A stretch of DNA of 32,641 nucleotides from Ophiothrix spiculata (lineage: Eukaryota; Echinodermata; Ophiuroidea; Amphilepidida; Ophiotrichidae). Of the stretch, positions 1 through 9,945 are shown piece by piece. The stretch lies in the NCBI GenBank assembly GCA_000969725.1, contig JXSR01S018543.1. One strand, written 5' to 3'. The position numbers were made by a program, and so were the translations under genes. How positions within the stretch are numbered: the first letter of the stretch is position 1; every line of letters begins with the position of its first letter. Below the pieces are notes generated by a model. That model saw nothing but the letters and a program-made list of their open reading frames with translations. It had not been told where the DNA came from and did no database searches.

Positions 1-324
1 TTAGTCAATTTTGTTCAAGGTTTTTGATAATAGTCATTCATTCTATAAAATAAAATTACCTTAATTGGTTGCCTATTCTTAATGAAACTAAAAGCAAAGT
101 ATACCTTATTTCAGTTATTACAGAGCATAGAATCTTGAAGTAATAAAATTTGATAGAAGGTCATGTTTTTTACATACTAAATGATGCAGTGAAAACAAAT
201 GCATTAACGCGTAATTGCAGTAATGATTTCTGTACTACGTATTCTGTACATGAAATTAATCGGTCGTTTCAGATTACGTCACAGGTCTTTTCACAGTTTT
301 AATCATCTAGAAAATAATAAGTAT

Positions 325-1311
325 CCCTAATTTAGGGTTTTTCCTAGAAACAAATTGCAAAGAGGCTGATTTCAACTGATTATGGTAGATATAGGTGTAA
401 ACATTTACAGAAAAAAGTAAGGAAGGGTAGGGGCTGGTCGTTAAAAATAGGGGGTCATTATGCATAAAGTATGTCGTATTTGACATAAATTTGAGAAGTG
501 TAATTTAAAACACTGGGTGATTTGTTTATTTTGTAATTCTATCAGCTTGAAAAAATATAAGTAATTAGAGACATTTTGACCTTAAAATAGAGATTTTTCG
601 TTAAAATAGGTCAATATTCAAAATTTTGCTATTATTATCTCTAAATTAGGGTTTATTTAGAAACGAAAATGACAAAGAAGCTGATTTCAACTGATTGTGG
701 AAGTTACAGGTCTCAATATTTACCCCCCCCCCTAAAAAAAGGAAGGAAGGGTTGGGGCAACCCCATTTTAGGGGTCATTGAAAATAAGGGGTTATTGGCC
801 CTAAGCTACGCGTAAAGTATGTCGTGTTTGATATCAAATTAGGTAAATGTAATTAGGAACACTGGGTGTGTTGTTTACTCTGCACTGTGCAATTGATTTA
901 ATACGTTATTACCTAAAAATCGTGATTTTTCGTTGAAATAGGTCAAAATTCAACATTTTGCTATTATTATCCCTAAACTATGGTTTATCTAGGAAGAAAA
1001 TGCTAAAGAGTTGCTTTCAACTGCTTCTGGTATTTATAGATGTCAATATTTACCTAAAAGAAGTAAGGGTGGATGGGAGTTGGTTAACCCGATATTAAAT
1101 GGATGGAGTTCATTTAATATATAGGCTATTAACTCTAAATTATGCTTGAAGTGTGTCATGTTACCGAATAAAACGAAAATATAATAAAAACAATGATGTT
1201 CAATTTGTTACCTTGCAAAATGCTATACCTGTTTGAAGACGAAATGCCCTGAAATCGTGATTTTACATGCAAAACAGGTCAAAATTGAAAATGTGGCAAT
1301 TATAGTTCTAA
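325..1311. repeat. Three degenerate tandem units of about 320 bp
   Basis: Three consecutive units begin near 325, 639 and 971 with CCCTAA/CTCTAA followed by TTAGGGTTT-like sequence. Each then carries, in order, a segment ending GCTGATTTCAACTG, a G-rich stretch, an AAGTATGTCGT motif, AACACTGGGTG, and a closing segment ending TTTTGCTATTATTAT. The units are diverged by small indels and differ in their homopolymers (a C run near 721). A fourth, more decayed unit seems to start at about 1306. No open frame is conserved between units. The array is probably part of a dispersed repeat, since its downstream continuation reappears inverted near 30740-30960. Confidence 0.75.
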
Positions 1312-1650
1312 GTATCAATTGAATATGTCTCATTAACCCTCGTCCACCTATGCTATTCCTACTACGTCTTCACCTAAGGGGGGGGGGGGTGTTACCAACC
1401 CCGCTGTGAAAATTATATTGACGTGCCAAAAGTTTGATTGTTTTATACCATAGTATAGGGTAGGGTCTCTTCTTTCCATTGATACCAAAATCATGAAAAT
1501 CAGTCAAGGCGTTACGTAATTATGACGTCATAAAGTACTTTAGGTCGGAAAATGTTGCCGAAATCTGATTTTTGGCGAAAATTGATAAAAATTAAAAAAA
1601 TCGCTAAAAAAGTTCAAAATATCGGATTTTCATCGGGTTTTTTGCTAATG
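1312..1650. repeat. Dispersed repeat segment, inverted copy at 30740-30960
   Basis: The segment containing ATAGTATAGGGTAG, TTGATACCAAAATCATGAA, a GTTACGTAATTATGACGTCA block and GAAATCTGATTTT matches the reverse complement of about 30760-30960 in the same order. That second copy lies inside a TIR-bounded mariner-like element, so this stretch is probably a terminally truncated relative. It holds a perfect CRE octamer TGACGTCA at 1523-1530, degenerate in the other copy. The open frame at 1552-1785 is not supported by any conserved motif. Confidence 0.65.
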
Positions 1651-2190
1651 AATAAAGTAAATGGTAGTTCTAACATGTTCTGTAAGTTTAAACTTGTTAG
1701 CATGCAGATATTTTTTCAAAATGGCGACTTTTATATGAGGGCGGTGGTTACCATCCCCTCCCCCCCCCGTACCCACGGACTTTGACGGCTTACCCTACCC
1801 CCACCTAAGGTGTTTCCCCGATTTTTTTCATTAAAATGACCGCAAGGGATGTTTGTTATTACTTTAATTTAAAAACTCGAAAATAGTCAATTTCCGATAG
1901 AGTCCTTTCAGCTCGATAAGTGCATTTCTGGATACTTTAATTAAAGCATTTATTTTTTTATTATTTGAATCATATGTGGTTTGTGACGATTGTTATCTAC
2001 GCCAAGAAAAAATCTAGTCTGAACGTCAAGATAAGCAATGTTGTGTAAGCTCGAGACTTAGGAAGTCCCCCCCCCTTCAAAAAAAATTGTTATTCTGTGT
2101 GTACAATCGGTGATCTTCGGGATGTAAGATCGAGGATCTTGGGAGGCACTTTCAGGCTACAGGTAACAGTCGATGAGCCAGGACTACTTC
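1651..2190. other. No gene seen; homopolymer-rich unique sequence
   Basis: This stretch contains C and G runs near 1760 and 2070 and several A/T tracts. I see no inverted repeats, coding signal or recognisable repeat family here. Confidence 0.5.
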
Positions 2191-2965
2191 CTCTGCACCC
2201 CCATAAGTAAACTTTTTTAGGTTCCTCATATGACCCTCAAACACAATTTGGATGTTCCCAAAAATAAAAACTGGCCTTAAGCGAGAAATCCAAGATGGCC
2301 GCCATAATTCCCACCAAAATTCTATATTTTCATTATAATTGTCTAAAAGTATCTTGTAAAACACTGTATGTTCAAAAATTTTATTGGGAAATATCTTCTG
2401 GAGCTATAACAAATACACCTGACTCCAAATTGTGTCATTTACATATGTATTGAAAAAAATTGACAAATTCAAAATGGCCACCAAAATAGCTTATTTTATT
2501 AAAATTGACAAAAACATTTAAAATGTCTGATATCGTAAATAATCAACAGGAAATTAATTACATTAAGATATAGGGTTACAACAAGATCATTTCCCCCAAT
2601 TTGAATTGTAAGCTTGTATCAAAATAAAAATGGCGCAGGTTCTGAAATACAAAATGGCCGTCAAAATAACATTTTATGCTCAAATTGGAATTTAGTGGAT
2701 TTAAGTGACTTTTAAACGCATCAACAACACCAAATGTTTAAAATAATCAATGGAAAATGGCTTTGTAAGTAACAATAGTAACATTTCTTCTAAAAAATGT
2801 ATTAGAATGTTTAATGTTCAAGTTCTGAGATCCAAAATGACCGCCAAAATACGATTATAGGCACAAAAATGGTAAAATAAATTTTAAACGGTATCAAAAA
2901 CACGAAATGTTCAAAATAATCGATGGAAGTGTAAATTGCTACCCTGATCAAATAAGCAAAAAAGG
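2191..2965. repeat. Four degenerate tandem units of about 180 bp
   Basis: A landmark word of the form CAAAATGGCCGCCAAAAT recurs with its ATG at 2295, 2474, 2654 and 2837, spacings of 179, 180 and 183 bp. A second landmark, a TGTTCAAAATAATC-like word, recurs between them at about 2368, 2525, 2733 and 2907. A third (an AATTTG.AT motif ahead of the landmark) is also partly periodic. The units differ heavily in sequence, but the period is kept. Stops occur in all frames, so this is a satellite-like array rather than a repeat protein. The period is close to a nucleosome repeat length. Confidence 0.7.
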
Positions 2966-3345
2966 TGTTCACGATGACCTCTACGTTCGATCTTGCCTTC
3001 AGTCGTCAAACGTTGAACAGAGTTTAATCTGAAAGCTAAAGAAATTTTGGTTTCCATGGTAACCTCTTCGTCCGACCTGTTCTTTAACGATCAAAGGACA
3101 AAGAATTGTCAAATTATCAACTTTGCTCGATTTAAGTGTTAAAATGTTCATTTTGAACCAAAGATCGGTAACCTATTCACTGGACATTTCTTAAATAGAT
3201 CAAACTTCATAAGAAATGTACAATTTTGAACTTGTCAAATATCAAACGTGAGTTTGTCAAAATGTTGGATATGAACCAGCGATCGAAAATGTCCATGGTG
3301 ACTTTTTCGTTCAACTGTTTTCTATAGGATCAATTTTGTAAAAGA
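2966..3345. repeat. Degenerate short tandem repeat, about 110 bp period
   Basis: The motif GGTAACCTCTTCGT (variants GATGACCTCTACGT, GGTAACCTATTCAC, GGTGACTTTTTCGT) followed about 20 bp later by GATCAA or CGTCAA recurs at roughly 2972, 3055, 3166 and 3294. Spacing is irregular (83, 111, 128 bp), so the array is decayed. A GAACCA..GATCG motif precedes two of the copies. There is no coding signal. Confidence 0.5.
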
Positions 3346-3594
3346 AAGGTTAATTTTTTAGCTTTATCAAAAGAATAAGAACAATCATCTGGGTCATGCC
3401 ACTTAAGAAATTAATCTTATAGGTGGGCAGATGCTAAGACATGTCAGGTATGTGTATTTCTTACTATGATCGAGCGAGTGTTTTTAAACGTGCATATTTG
3501 ACTACTTATTACTAAGGAGAGGATTCAAATGAATTTTAAGTTTTAAGTGTGATTTCGCCTGTCTCTTAAAATTCCAGATCAGCTCATGATAATA

Positions 3595-4028
3595 TGTGTG
3601 GTGCTCTGGCATAATGAGCGGAAAGTCGCGATTTTCAAAATTGAGTTTATGACATATTTTAATTCGTTATAATCTCAGCTTTCGAATGATATATAATATG
3701 TCATACTTTTTTTCTACAATTTTCATTTATAGTTAGAAACATAAAGCAGTCCACTAAAAATCTGGCTGTAAAAAACTGTCGCAAATCGATTTTAAAGATA
3801 CTGTTTACTATAGTGTATAATAGCAAAACGGGATCAATTACCCGTGAAAAAATACACTTCCCGGCGTAATTGACCTTCAAAACGCAAAATATACATTAAC
3901 ACTAATACATTTATTTGTTTTATGTCAAAAAACGAAATTTGATCTTTTCACCATATTTTTACTTTAGCAGCCATTTATTCAAAATCTTCAATCACGACTT
4001 TCCGCTCATTATGCCAGAGCACCACACA
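3595..4028. mobile_element. TA-flanked MITE of 434 bp with terminal inverted repeats of about 34 bp
   Basis: The left end TGTGTGGTGCTCTGGCATAA and the right end are exact inverted copies for about 34 bp (the match runs to 37 bp if the flanking ATA/TAT is counted), ending at AAAGTCG. A TA dinucleotide sits immediately outside each end (3593-3594 and 4029-4030), as expected for a Tc1/mariner-type insertion. The interior is AT-rich with no transposase-like frame. The interior near 3828-3870 holds GGGATCAATTACCC and CGGCGTAATTGACC, a further imperfect palindrome. It is non-autonomous; the superfamily is inferred only from the TA duplication. Confidence 0.85.
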
Positions 4029-4086
4029 TATACTAGTGAAACTGTTGCACCATACTCTGATATATTTTTTATCACTCTGCACAGCG

Positions 4087-4330
4087 TGATGGTTCCTCAA
4101 TGTTCTCTCTCGTTAATATTTGCAAGCATCTCCTCTTTCTATTTTAGCTTGAGTGGCGCTATTTTATGATGACAACAGCTATTCCAAATATGTGATGCTT
4201 CTGTCTGTCGCATCAGTAAAGAAGGAAACACATCTACGCACTGTGCCCTCTTTCATCATAAACATGATAAGTGGTTTATATAATATTACTCATTCTAGTA
4301 CTAGCAGTAGTTGTGGTAGGAAAGGCCGTT
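4087..4330. repeat. Local duplication, copy 1
   Basis: This segment (TCCTCAATGTTCTCTCTCGTT through GGCGCTATTTTA, then AAATATGTGATGCTTCT and ATAAGTGGTTTAT) is matched by 4809-5060 in the same order and orientation, about 725 bp downstream. Divergence is substantial, so the duplication is old. The open frame at 4153-4362 is not preserved in the second copy. Confidence 0.65.
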
Positions 4331-4808
4331 TTATAGATGATTTCACTACATTGATTCACTAAATCAAACAAATATCAGTGGAGTTGGCACATTAATCTGT
4401 GTACAACTATTTGGACTATGTGTTAAGTTTAAAAATATTGAAAATGTTTACATTTAGATCATAGTAACATGTTATAGGCAAATCTAGCAGTAATAATGTC
4501 GTTTAATGCATGATAATTGTTTTTAGAATTACGTCAAGTATTAATCGCGTTTTATATTAAATCTTTTTGTATCACAACATTTTGAAAGAGTTATTCATCA
4601 TTTGATATGCTTTATTTTACAAACAAATCAATTGTTCTGGACAAATGAGGATTAAAAAGAGTGGGTGACTTATGAAACGCCTAGTCCATCTACATGGAAA
4701 TCACAAGAGAGAGGTTGGATTTGTTGGATTAGAAGCACCAGGTGCTAGTTAATTCTGCACCTCGTAACAACTAATAATTAATTCTAGTAAGGACTTAAAC
4801 AATTGGTA

Positions 4809-5060
4809 TAGCACGATGCATCCTCAACATTCTCTAGTTATTATTTGTAAGCACAATCACACTTTTACCTATTTTAGTTTTAGTAGCGCTATTTTAGGGA
4901 GACAAAAGCTATTTCAAATATGTGATGCTTCTATCTGTCTCAAACACGTTTGAACATCCACTTACTATGACCTCTTTTCTATTAAGTGGTTTATTGCTCA
5001 TTGTAGTAAGGAATAGTAACGATGGTGCAGGGTGATGGTGGTGGTAGTAGTAGTAGAATT
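4809..5060. repeat. Local duplication, copy 2
   Basis: Diverged direct copy of 4087-4330, sharing CCTCAACATTCTCTAGTTA, AGCGCTATTTTAG, CAAATATGTGATGCTTCT and TTAAGTGGTTTAT. It ends in a GGTGGTAGTAGTAGTAG run where copy 1 has ACTAGCAGTAGTTG. The THAP-bearing inverted-repeat element lies directly downstream of this copy only. Confidence 0.65.
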
Positions 5061-5143
5061 AGAAGCAGTTTCTGGCTGGCCTGTGGATGTATGAGTATCT
5101 GTAGGGAATAAGTTTGAGGCACTCATATACGCCGAGGAAGTAG

Positions 5144-5151
5144 TGACGTCA
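5144..5151. promoter_or_regulatory. CRE octamer in left arm of THAP element
   Basis: Perfect palindromic TGACGTCA, preceded by GGAAGTAG (ETS-like GGAA core). The mirror-image pair is kept in the right arm at 5499-5506. CRE sites bind CREB/ATF bZIP proteins in animals; function here is inference from the motif alone. Confidence 0.5.
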
Positions 5152-5283
5152 TAATTTATGTAAATCAACCAACACGTTCGTTTTGGTTCCAAACAAACGG
5201 GGTGGACAGTTTTACCACACGTTAAGTCAATGGCAAAAAAGTCAGACTCCTATTTGATATCATGACATTCGTCTAAAACAAAA

Positions 5284-5418
5284 ATGAGGGAAAACATGCC
5301 GACCTGTTGTGCTGAAGGTTGTGATCACAAGCCAGGGAGGTACCCCTGCCGTAATTTTCGTTTTCCAACCGGGAAAAATCAGTCTGATTTGTATGCTTAC
5401 GTACGCCTATTCTGTTAA
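5284..5418 (+). pseudogene. THAP-type zinc-finger N-terminus, truncated
   Basis: A 44-codon frame from ATG at 5284 (second, more likely start at 5296) reads MPTCCAEGC, then about a dozen residues, then NFRFP, and stops at TAA 5416-5418. The C-x4-C pair followed by an F-R-F-P motif at this spacing is the hallmark of the N-terminal half of a THAP (C2CH) DNA-binding domain. A THAP domain is about 80-90 residues and needs a later C-x2-H pair, a conserved Trp and a terminal AVPTF-type box; none appears before the stop. It is therefore a fragment, unless a splice donor near 5401 (GTACGC, poor consensus) joins it to an exon I cannot see. It sits wholly inside the inverted-repeat element, 85 bp from the left arm, which argues for a transposon-derived remnant. 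Confidence 0.6.
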
Positions 5419-5498
5419 TACATATGATCAGTAACTACTCAGGACATGATCATTTGTTTGGAACCAGATCGCACGTGTTGGGCTAATTATCATAAATG

Positions 5499-5506
5499 TG
5501 ACGTCA
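5499..5506. promoter_or_regulatory. CRE octamer in right arm of THAP element
   Basis: Perfect TGACGTCA followed by CTACTTCC, the inverted counterpart of the left-arm CRE plus GGAA motif. Both arms diverge at other positions, while this composite is identical. Confidence 0.5.
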
Positions 5507-5710
5507 CTACTTCCCCGGCGTATAAGGTGGATGTGAGCCTGTGTTGTTTGCTTCATTGTTTATAGTCATTTTTGGTCTTCTTTATTCAGTGACTCCAGAT
5601 CGGCGACCTTGAATTTGTTTAAATCTGTTATTTAGATTGTTGATTGAGATAGCTTGTTCCAGACTATGATCGTTTTTTGTTGTTGAAATTATGAATATTT
5701 ATAAACGTTC

Positions 5711-5904
5711 TTGTTGAAAACTATAGATAGCAATCTTGATGAAAATGCCAAGATTAACGCCGGATTGTTGATGTTGGTGGAAGGAGCATGTTCACAGGTA
5801 GAGCAAGCTGGCCTGGCCATTTCTTGCTGTATGTTGAATTGTGATTTTAACACTAGTAAGAAATATATGGTACAACATACATTAGACATGTATAACATGC
5901 ATAG
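5711..5904 (+). other. Unassigned open stretch of about 63 codons, possible exon remnant
   Basis: The frame from TTG 5711 reads through to 5904 before entering the pentanucleotide array. The non-repetitive part contains DSNLDENAKINAGLL and VEQAGLAISCCMLN, which look less compositionally biased than most frames in this window. There is an acceptor-like CTATAG at about 5727 and a donor-like CAG/GTAGAG near 5799, so a short exon is conceivable. I recognise no domain, and the antisense frame (5689-5907) is also open, which weakens the case. The ORF extension to 6541 is a microsatellite artefact. Confidence 0.2.
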
Positions 5905-5906
5905 CA

Positions 5907-6535
5907 TTGCGTTGCGTTGCGTGCGTTGCTTTACGTTACGTTACGTTACGTTACGTTACGTTGCGTTGCGTTGCATTGCATTGCATTGCATTGCATTGCA
6001 TTGCATTGCATTGCATTGCATTGCATTGCATTGCATTGCATTGCATTGCATTGCATTACCTTGCCTTGCCTTGCCTTGCCTTGCCTTGCCTTGCCTTGCC
6101 TTGCCTTGCCTTGCCTTGCCTTGCATTGCATTGCATTGCATTGCATTGCATTGCATTGCATTGCATTGCATTGCATTGCATTGCATTGCATTGCATTACA
6201 TTACATTACATTACATTACATTGTATTGCATTACATTACATTACATTACATTACATTACATTACATTACATTACATTACATTGTATTGCATTGCATTACA
6301 TTACATTACATTACATTACATTACATTACATTGTATTGTATTACATTACATTACATTGTATTGCATTACATTACATTACATTACATTACATTGTATTGCA
6401 TTGCATTGCATTGCATTACATTACATTACATTACATTGTATTGCATTGCATTGCATTACTTTACATTGCATTACATTACATTACATTACATTACATTACA
6501 TTACATTACATTACATTACATTACATTACATTACA
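5907..6535 (+). repeat. Block-structured pentanucleotide microsatellite, about 630 bp
   Basis: The array is built of 5-bp units in homogeneous blocks. Six TTACG run at 5931-5960, two TTGCG to 5970, seventeen TTGCA at 5971-6055, one TTACC, twelve TTGCC at 6061-6120 and fifteen TTGCA at 6121-6195. A mixture of TTACA, TTGCA and TTGTA follows to about 6533. The TTGCC block is flanked on both sides by similar TTGCA blocks. Because 5 is not a multiple of 3 and the units lack stop triplets, all + frames stay open and give spurious ALHCI/YITLH repeats. Confidence 0.97.
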
Positions 6536-6639
6536 CAATAAAGTTGTTTATTTTCAACACGAACCTTATTTTTATAACAAAAGAAGAGGTGAAGTGTATT
6601 TCAGGTATTCAAAACGTAACTTATACAACAGAGATAGAG

Positions 6640-7355
6640 ATAGAGATAAATGAATAAAAGTGGCCCCTTCCTTTTGTTAAAAAATGCATGACCTTGTCAT
6701 TTCTTTGAAAGATCGTACACTTAATAAGTTATGTCAGCAATTTTGGCAACGTTACTTTTTATTCTGTTCGCTAACGCAAAATAGTCTGGAGGTCATATAT
6801 CATATAAATGGGAATTCCAAACAGGATTTTCAATAAAAAGGAATGAACCTTTATAGACACCTTGAGACGACGATTAATAACATTCAATTTTATGTTTATC
6901 ACCCTCTCTTCTTTCTTTTAAATAGTAGCTTGCCGTATCAAGGGAATAAAATAGAGAAATAATAAATAAAAACCATCTTCAGAAATAATAATAGGATAAT
7001 CTATAGATAACTGTGTACTGAACAAGCAGCAAGAGATTAAAAGTTGAAAATTATAATTTTATTGTCAAGAGAGTTTTGCTGAATCCCATTTCGTATTGAC
7101 TTTATATGCCTTGAGTTCTTCAATATATGTACCTGCACTGCATCTATATAGGTTAAGAATACGAGCAGTGTAAACAGGAGTTGTTTTGAAAAGAACTACT
7201 TTAACCAGAAAATACAATGTCATTGAGGCCAAAGCATTAAATTGGTTAGAATTCACACAAGAAAGAATCCCGTTCATCTAACAATTTTTGATCCTGTTTT
7301 AATTATTGACTCACATTTGACTAAGCATTCGGGTGTATGATTCTATTTTAGTGGA
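6640..7355 (+). repeat. Module W, copy 1 (paralogue at 20535-21255)
   Basis: Shared landmarks in order: CCTTTTGTT, ACCTTGTC, a TTACTTTT block, ATCTATAGATAACT, TCAAGAGAGT, AGGTTAAGAATACGAGCA, GAGTTGTTTTGAAAA, CCAGAAAATACAAT and GCATGATTCT/GTATGATTCT. They occur in both copies with indels between, so the duplication is old. The minus-strand frame at 7065-7277 overlaps a matching open frame in W2 (20999-21211) only at its C-terminal LAR.LNLY portion. That is expected from nucleotide similarity and is not evidence for a gene. Confidence 0.75.
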
Positions 7356-9149
7356 CAGTTTTGTACACGTTCTTTCAGGGAAATATAATAATTAGACGAG
7401 GTTTTTCGCTATCCAAATCTTTTTGTAATTTTTTGCGTTGTGTAAAACTTTGCATTGATTTATTTACTGATCAGATACACTATTTAATTCAATGCAGTTA
7501 CATGTATATACCAATAAAGATTATACCTCGTGAGTCAATAAAAATGAATCACAAAAGTTTTCGCAGCATTTCTTTGAACAAATGAAAATGCTTTGGCACA
7601 CCTTGAGAAAACATAGTTCCGCATCTTCTGACACTAAATGTATGTATGCATGCACAATTGCACATGCATGGATGAACACGAAGACACTTAGGAAAATGAT
7701 AAAACTTTGATTCGCGTCAACTGATGTAACTTAACTGCTTCATAAATGAACAAATTGTACCAAATTCTATCAACTAAATTATTAAGATTTGGTACTAATA
7801 GGATTGATAATTCATGAATCATCTTTGGGCACTGAATTGCAACTCCTTTAAGAAGAATACATGTTCTTTTTGGACACTGGAAAACACAATACAACCATTG
7901 CATTTTAATGACCTTCGGATCATAACTTGTTCGTGAAGTAGGAAAAGTCACCAAGATTCTCTTTCCTAGTTTTGTTAATTTAAGTAACAACAGTAAGCAT
8001 CATAGTGTCAGCATGTTGTTTTGGTTGATTTTCATAAATGCATGCCTTGTCATTTTTAAAAACCAGTTTACGCAAGTTGAAATTTTACCGATTTCCAAGT
8101 TGTCTTCGTATGCAGTCAGGTATGCACATACAAACATAAATTTGCTGTCAAAAGATGCAATAATATGTATTCTCAAAGTGGGTGAATGCATTCTCTTTAA
8201 CAAGCATATTTTAGAAGTGTATCATTTTGTTGACTCACACGGTATAAACAAAGAAAGATGCTACTTAAAGCACATTCAAGTAAAGCTGTACTTAGTTAAA
8301 AATGTTCCATACGTTACTTGAGGGATACTTTTTCGTTTTAATTTGCTTGACAAACGAGGAAGTTACAGTTATTTGCACCATTGTTGAAATATAGTATTTC
8401 CTATGTTTGCAGTAAAAAAAACACATTTATTTTGCTTACACTTTTGATCCTTACAAGACAAGTATGTGACCTAAGCATTGGAATCTTTGTAGGCGCTTTA
8501 ATATTTGCTGTCAAAACATAAGTAATGAGCGGATTAACCTGTTATAAGAAGTATGATTTTGGTTTTTAATTCTCTTTTTATATTTAAGGTAAAGGTATAA
8601 GCAATAAGTGCCATTAACAGTAGCAAGTAAGTTTGAAAGGTTAGTTAAGTTTTCATAGTTTATTTAAGACAACCTTAAAAAGTAATGTTTTCTAAAATAT
8701 TCATTGCTAGTAAGGTCTAAGTATTTTATATCTATACTGCTTTAAAAGGTTAATAAAACAAATTACACAAGAAGCATCACAATGAAATTATATTTCCTCA
8801 ATAGGGCTATTCATATTCCCGGGGAACACAGACTAAAGGTCAAACAGCGGTCACCGTTTTTATCCATTTTATGCAATTATCAGCAATCTTTAGACTCCCG
8901 TGCCAGACTATAAATAACCATTTTGCTTATTTTATGAATGAATTAAAATTTGTTTTGTTAATTCATTTTGTTAAAATAAAACGAAATACATATTACAAAA
9001 ATAGTCCTTGAAATCGAATTCACAATTTATTTTAGAATTGAAATCAAATTGTTGATGAACTAAAAAAAAACGAAATCAAATTGATGATGAACTAGAAAAA
9101 AACCTGCATTCAGTAACCAGACTCACAAAACATATGGCGGTAATATAAT
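7356..9149. other. Unique AT-rich stretch, no gene supported
   Basis: The stretch contains opposing open frames at 7688-7990 (minus, 100 codons) and 8013-8321 (plus, 102 codons, overlapped by a minus frame at 8000-8203). The plus frame starts with a hydrophobic MLFWLIFINACLVIF segment, but no domain is recognisable and both strands are equally open, as expected by chance in AT-rich DNA. I see no counterpart in the second arm (21256-23470), so conservation cannot be tested here. Confidence 0.4.
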
Positions 9150-9480
9150 AGGCCTATTTATATACTTTAATGCTATCATGTTTCATGTTTTTATTATTAT
9201 GTTTCATATTCATTGCTTGTTAGTCAAGCTTGACATTGTTTAATTAGGTTGTAGATAATTGGCCAGAATAGTAAAAGAGAACATCACAAATCATAATTAG
9301 ACATGTTGGAAAGCTTCATGAGGTAATATTAATGTCACAACAAGTAAGATTACATATCCCTTGAACAAGATTAATTTTCACTGATTTTTAGTCCGAGTAA
9401 AAAAGAAGTAGGTTACACGTCCCCTCCATCAGGTGTTTTTTAATAATAATTTTCATTTGACGTTATATACTTTATGTAAA
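9150..9480 (+). repeat. Module Z, diverged copy 0
   Basis: Matches 23490-23760 in order: TAATGCTATCATGTTTC, ATTCATT.CTTGTTA, CTTGACATT, ATTAGGTTGT/ATTAGGCTGT, CATGTTGGAA, CACAACAAGTAAG and TACATATCC. Similarity is clearly lower than among the Z copies at 23630, 25980 and 27903, so this is the oldest visible split. Confidence 0.65.
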
Positions 9481-9945
9481 AAGTGCCATAAAATATATTA
9501 AGCTTATAACAATGTCTGAATTACCACAAGAGATCATTAATTATATATAGGGGCGGTTGAAGTAAAAACTGAAATTCTTCCACATAGCCTTATTCATGTT
9601 TATTTATGTGTAAAATCATTAAAAGGAAAGAATCATAATTTAATTACTTTACATTTGTCGGGGATACTATATTTTACATTGGCGAATACCTCATATCTAT
9701 GAATCTGTCTTTTTAAATAGTTATAAATATTTTAAAGTTATGCGTTGTCTGTAAAGTTGAATCTTTTATATCGAAAACACGTTTATTCCCAGTAAACACA
9801 TTTAAAAAAATTAAAAAGCTTCAAAATTACGTACAAACAATTTTACAATAAAAAGTCTACACTGCTTTCATATTAATTGAATTTACATATCTGAAAAACA
9901 AAACAAAAAAACAACGGCGTTGTAATAATAAAATTAAAAATAGAA
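9481..9945. other. Unique AT-rich stretch, nothing recognised
   Basis: Several A and T tracts and no convincing open frame, inverted repeat or copy elsewhere in the window. Confidence 0.5.

Larger units (their letters stand above)
5128..5522. mobile_element. Inverted-repeat element carrying a THAP-like ORF and CRE/ETS-like termini
   Basis: Left arm 5128-5199 and right arm 5452-5522 are imperfect inverted copies of about 71 bp. Both contain TACGCCG, GGAAGTAGTGACGTCA, CCAACACGT and GGTTCCAAACAAA. TA dinucleotides flank both ends (5126-5127, 5523-5524), though the short flanks do not prove the target duplication. Each arm contains a perfect CRE octamer next to a GGAAGT core. The interior encodes a short THAP-like start on the + strand. 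P-element and Kolobok transposases are known to carry THAP domains, so this may be a deletion derivative of such a transposon. Against this, neither an 8-bp (P) nor a TTAA (Kolobok) target duplication is visible. It could instead be a THAP gene 5' end caught between inverted repeats. Confidence 0.65.

Noticed and set aside
325..660. TTAGGG words as interstitial telomeric repeats
   Set aside because: Only isolated single words within the 320-bp unit; no consecutive telomere repeats.
5907..6657. Open frames of about 250 codons in all + frames, with cysteine/histidine-rich repeats resembling a repeat protein
   Set aside because: They are the translation of a pentanucleotide microsatellite whose units contain no stop triplets in any + frame; frames end as soon as the array ends.
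7688..7990. 100-codon minus-strand frame with two QCPK words
   Set aside because: The internal similarity is only a few residues. There is no domain, start context or paralogue.
8013..8321. 102-codon frame with a hydrophobic start, possibly a small membrane protein
   Set aside because: The opposite strand is open too (8000-8203), there is no homologous copy to test and no recognised motif. The length is not unusual by chance in AT-rich DNA.
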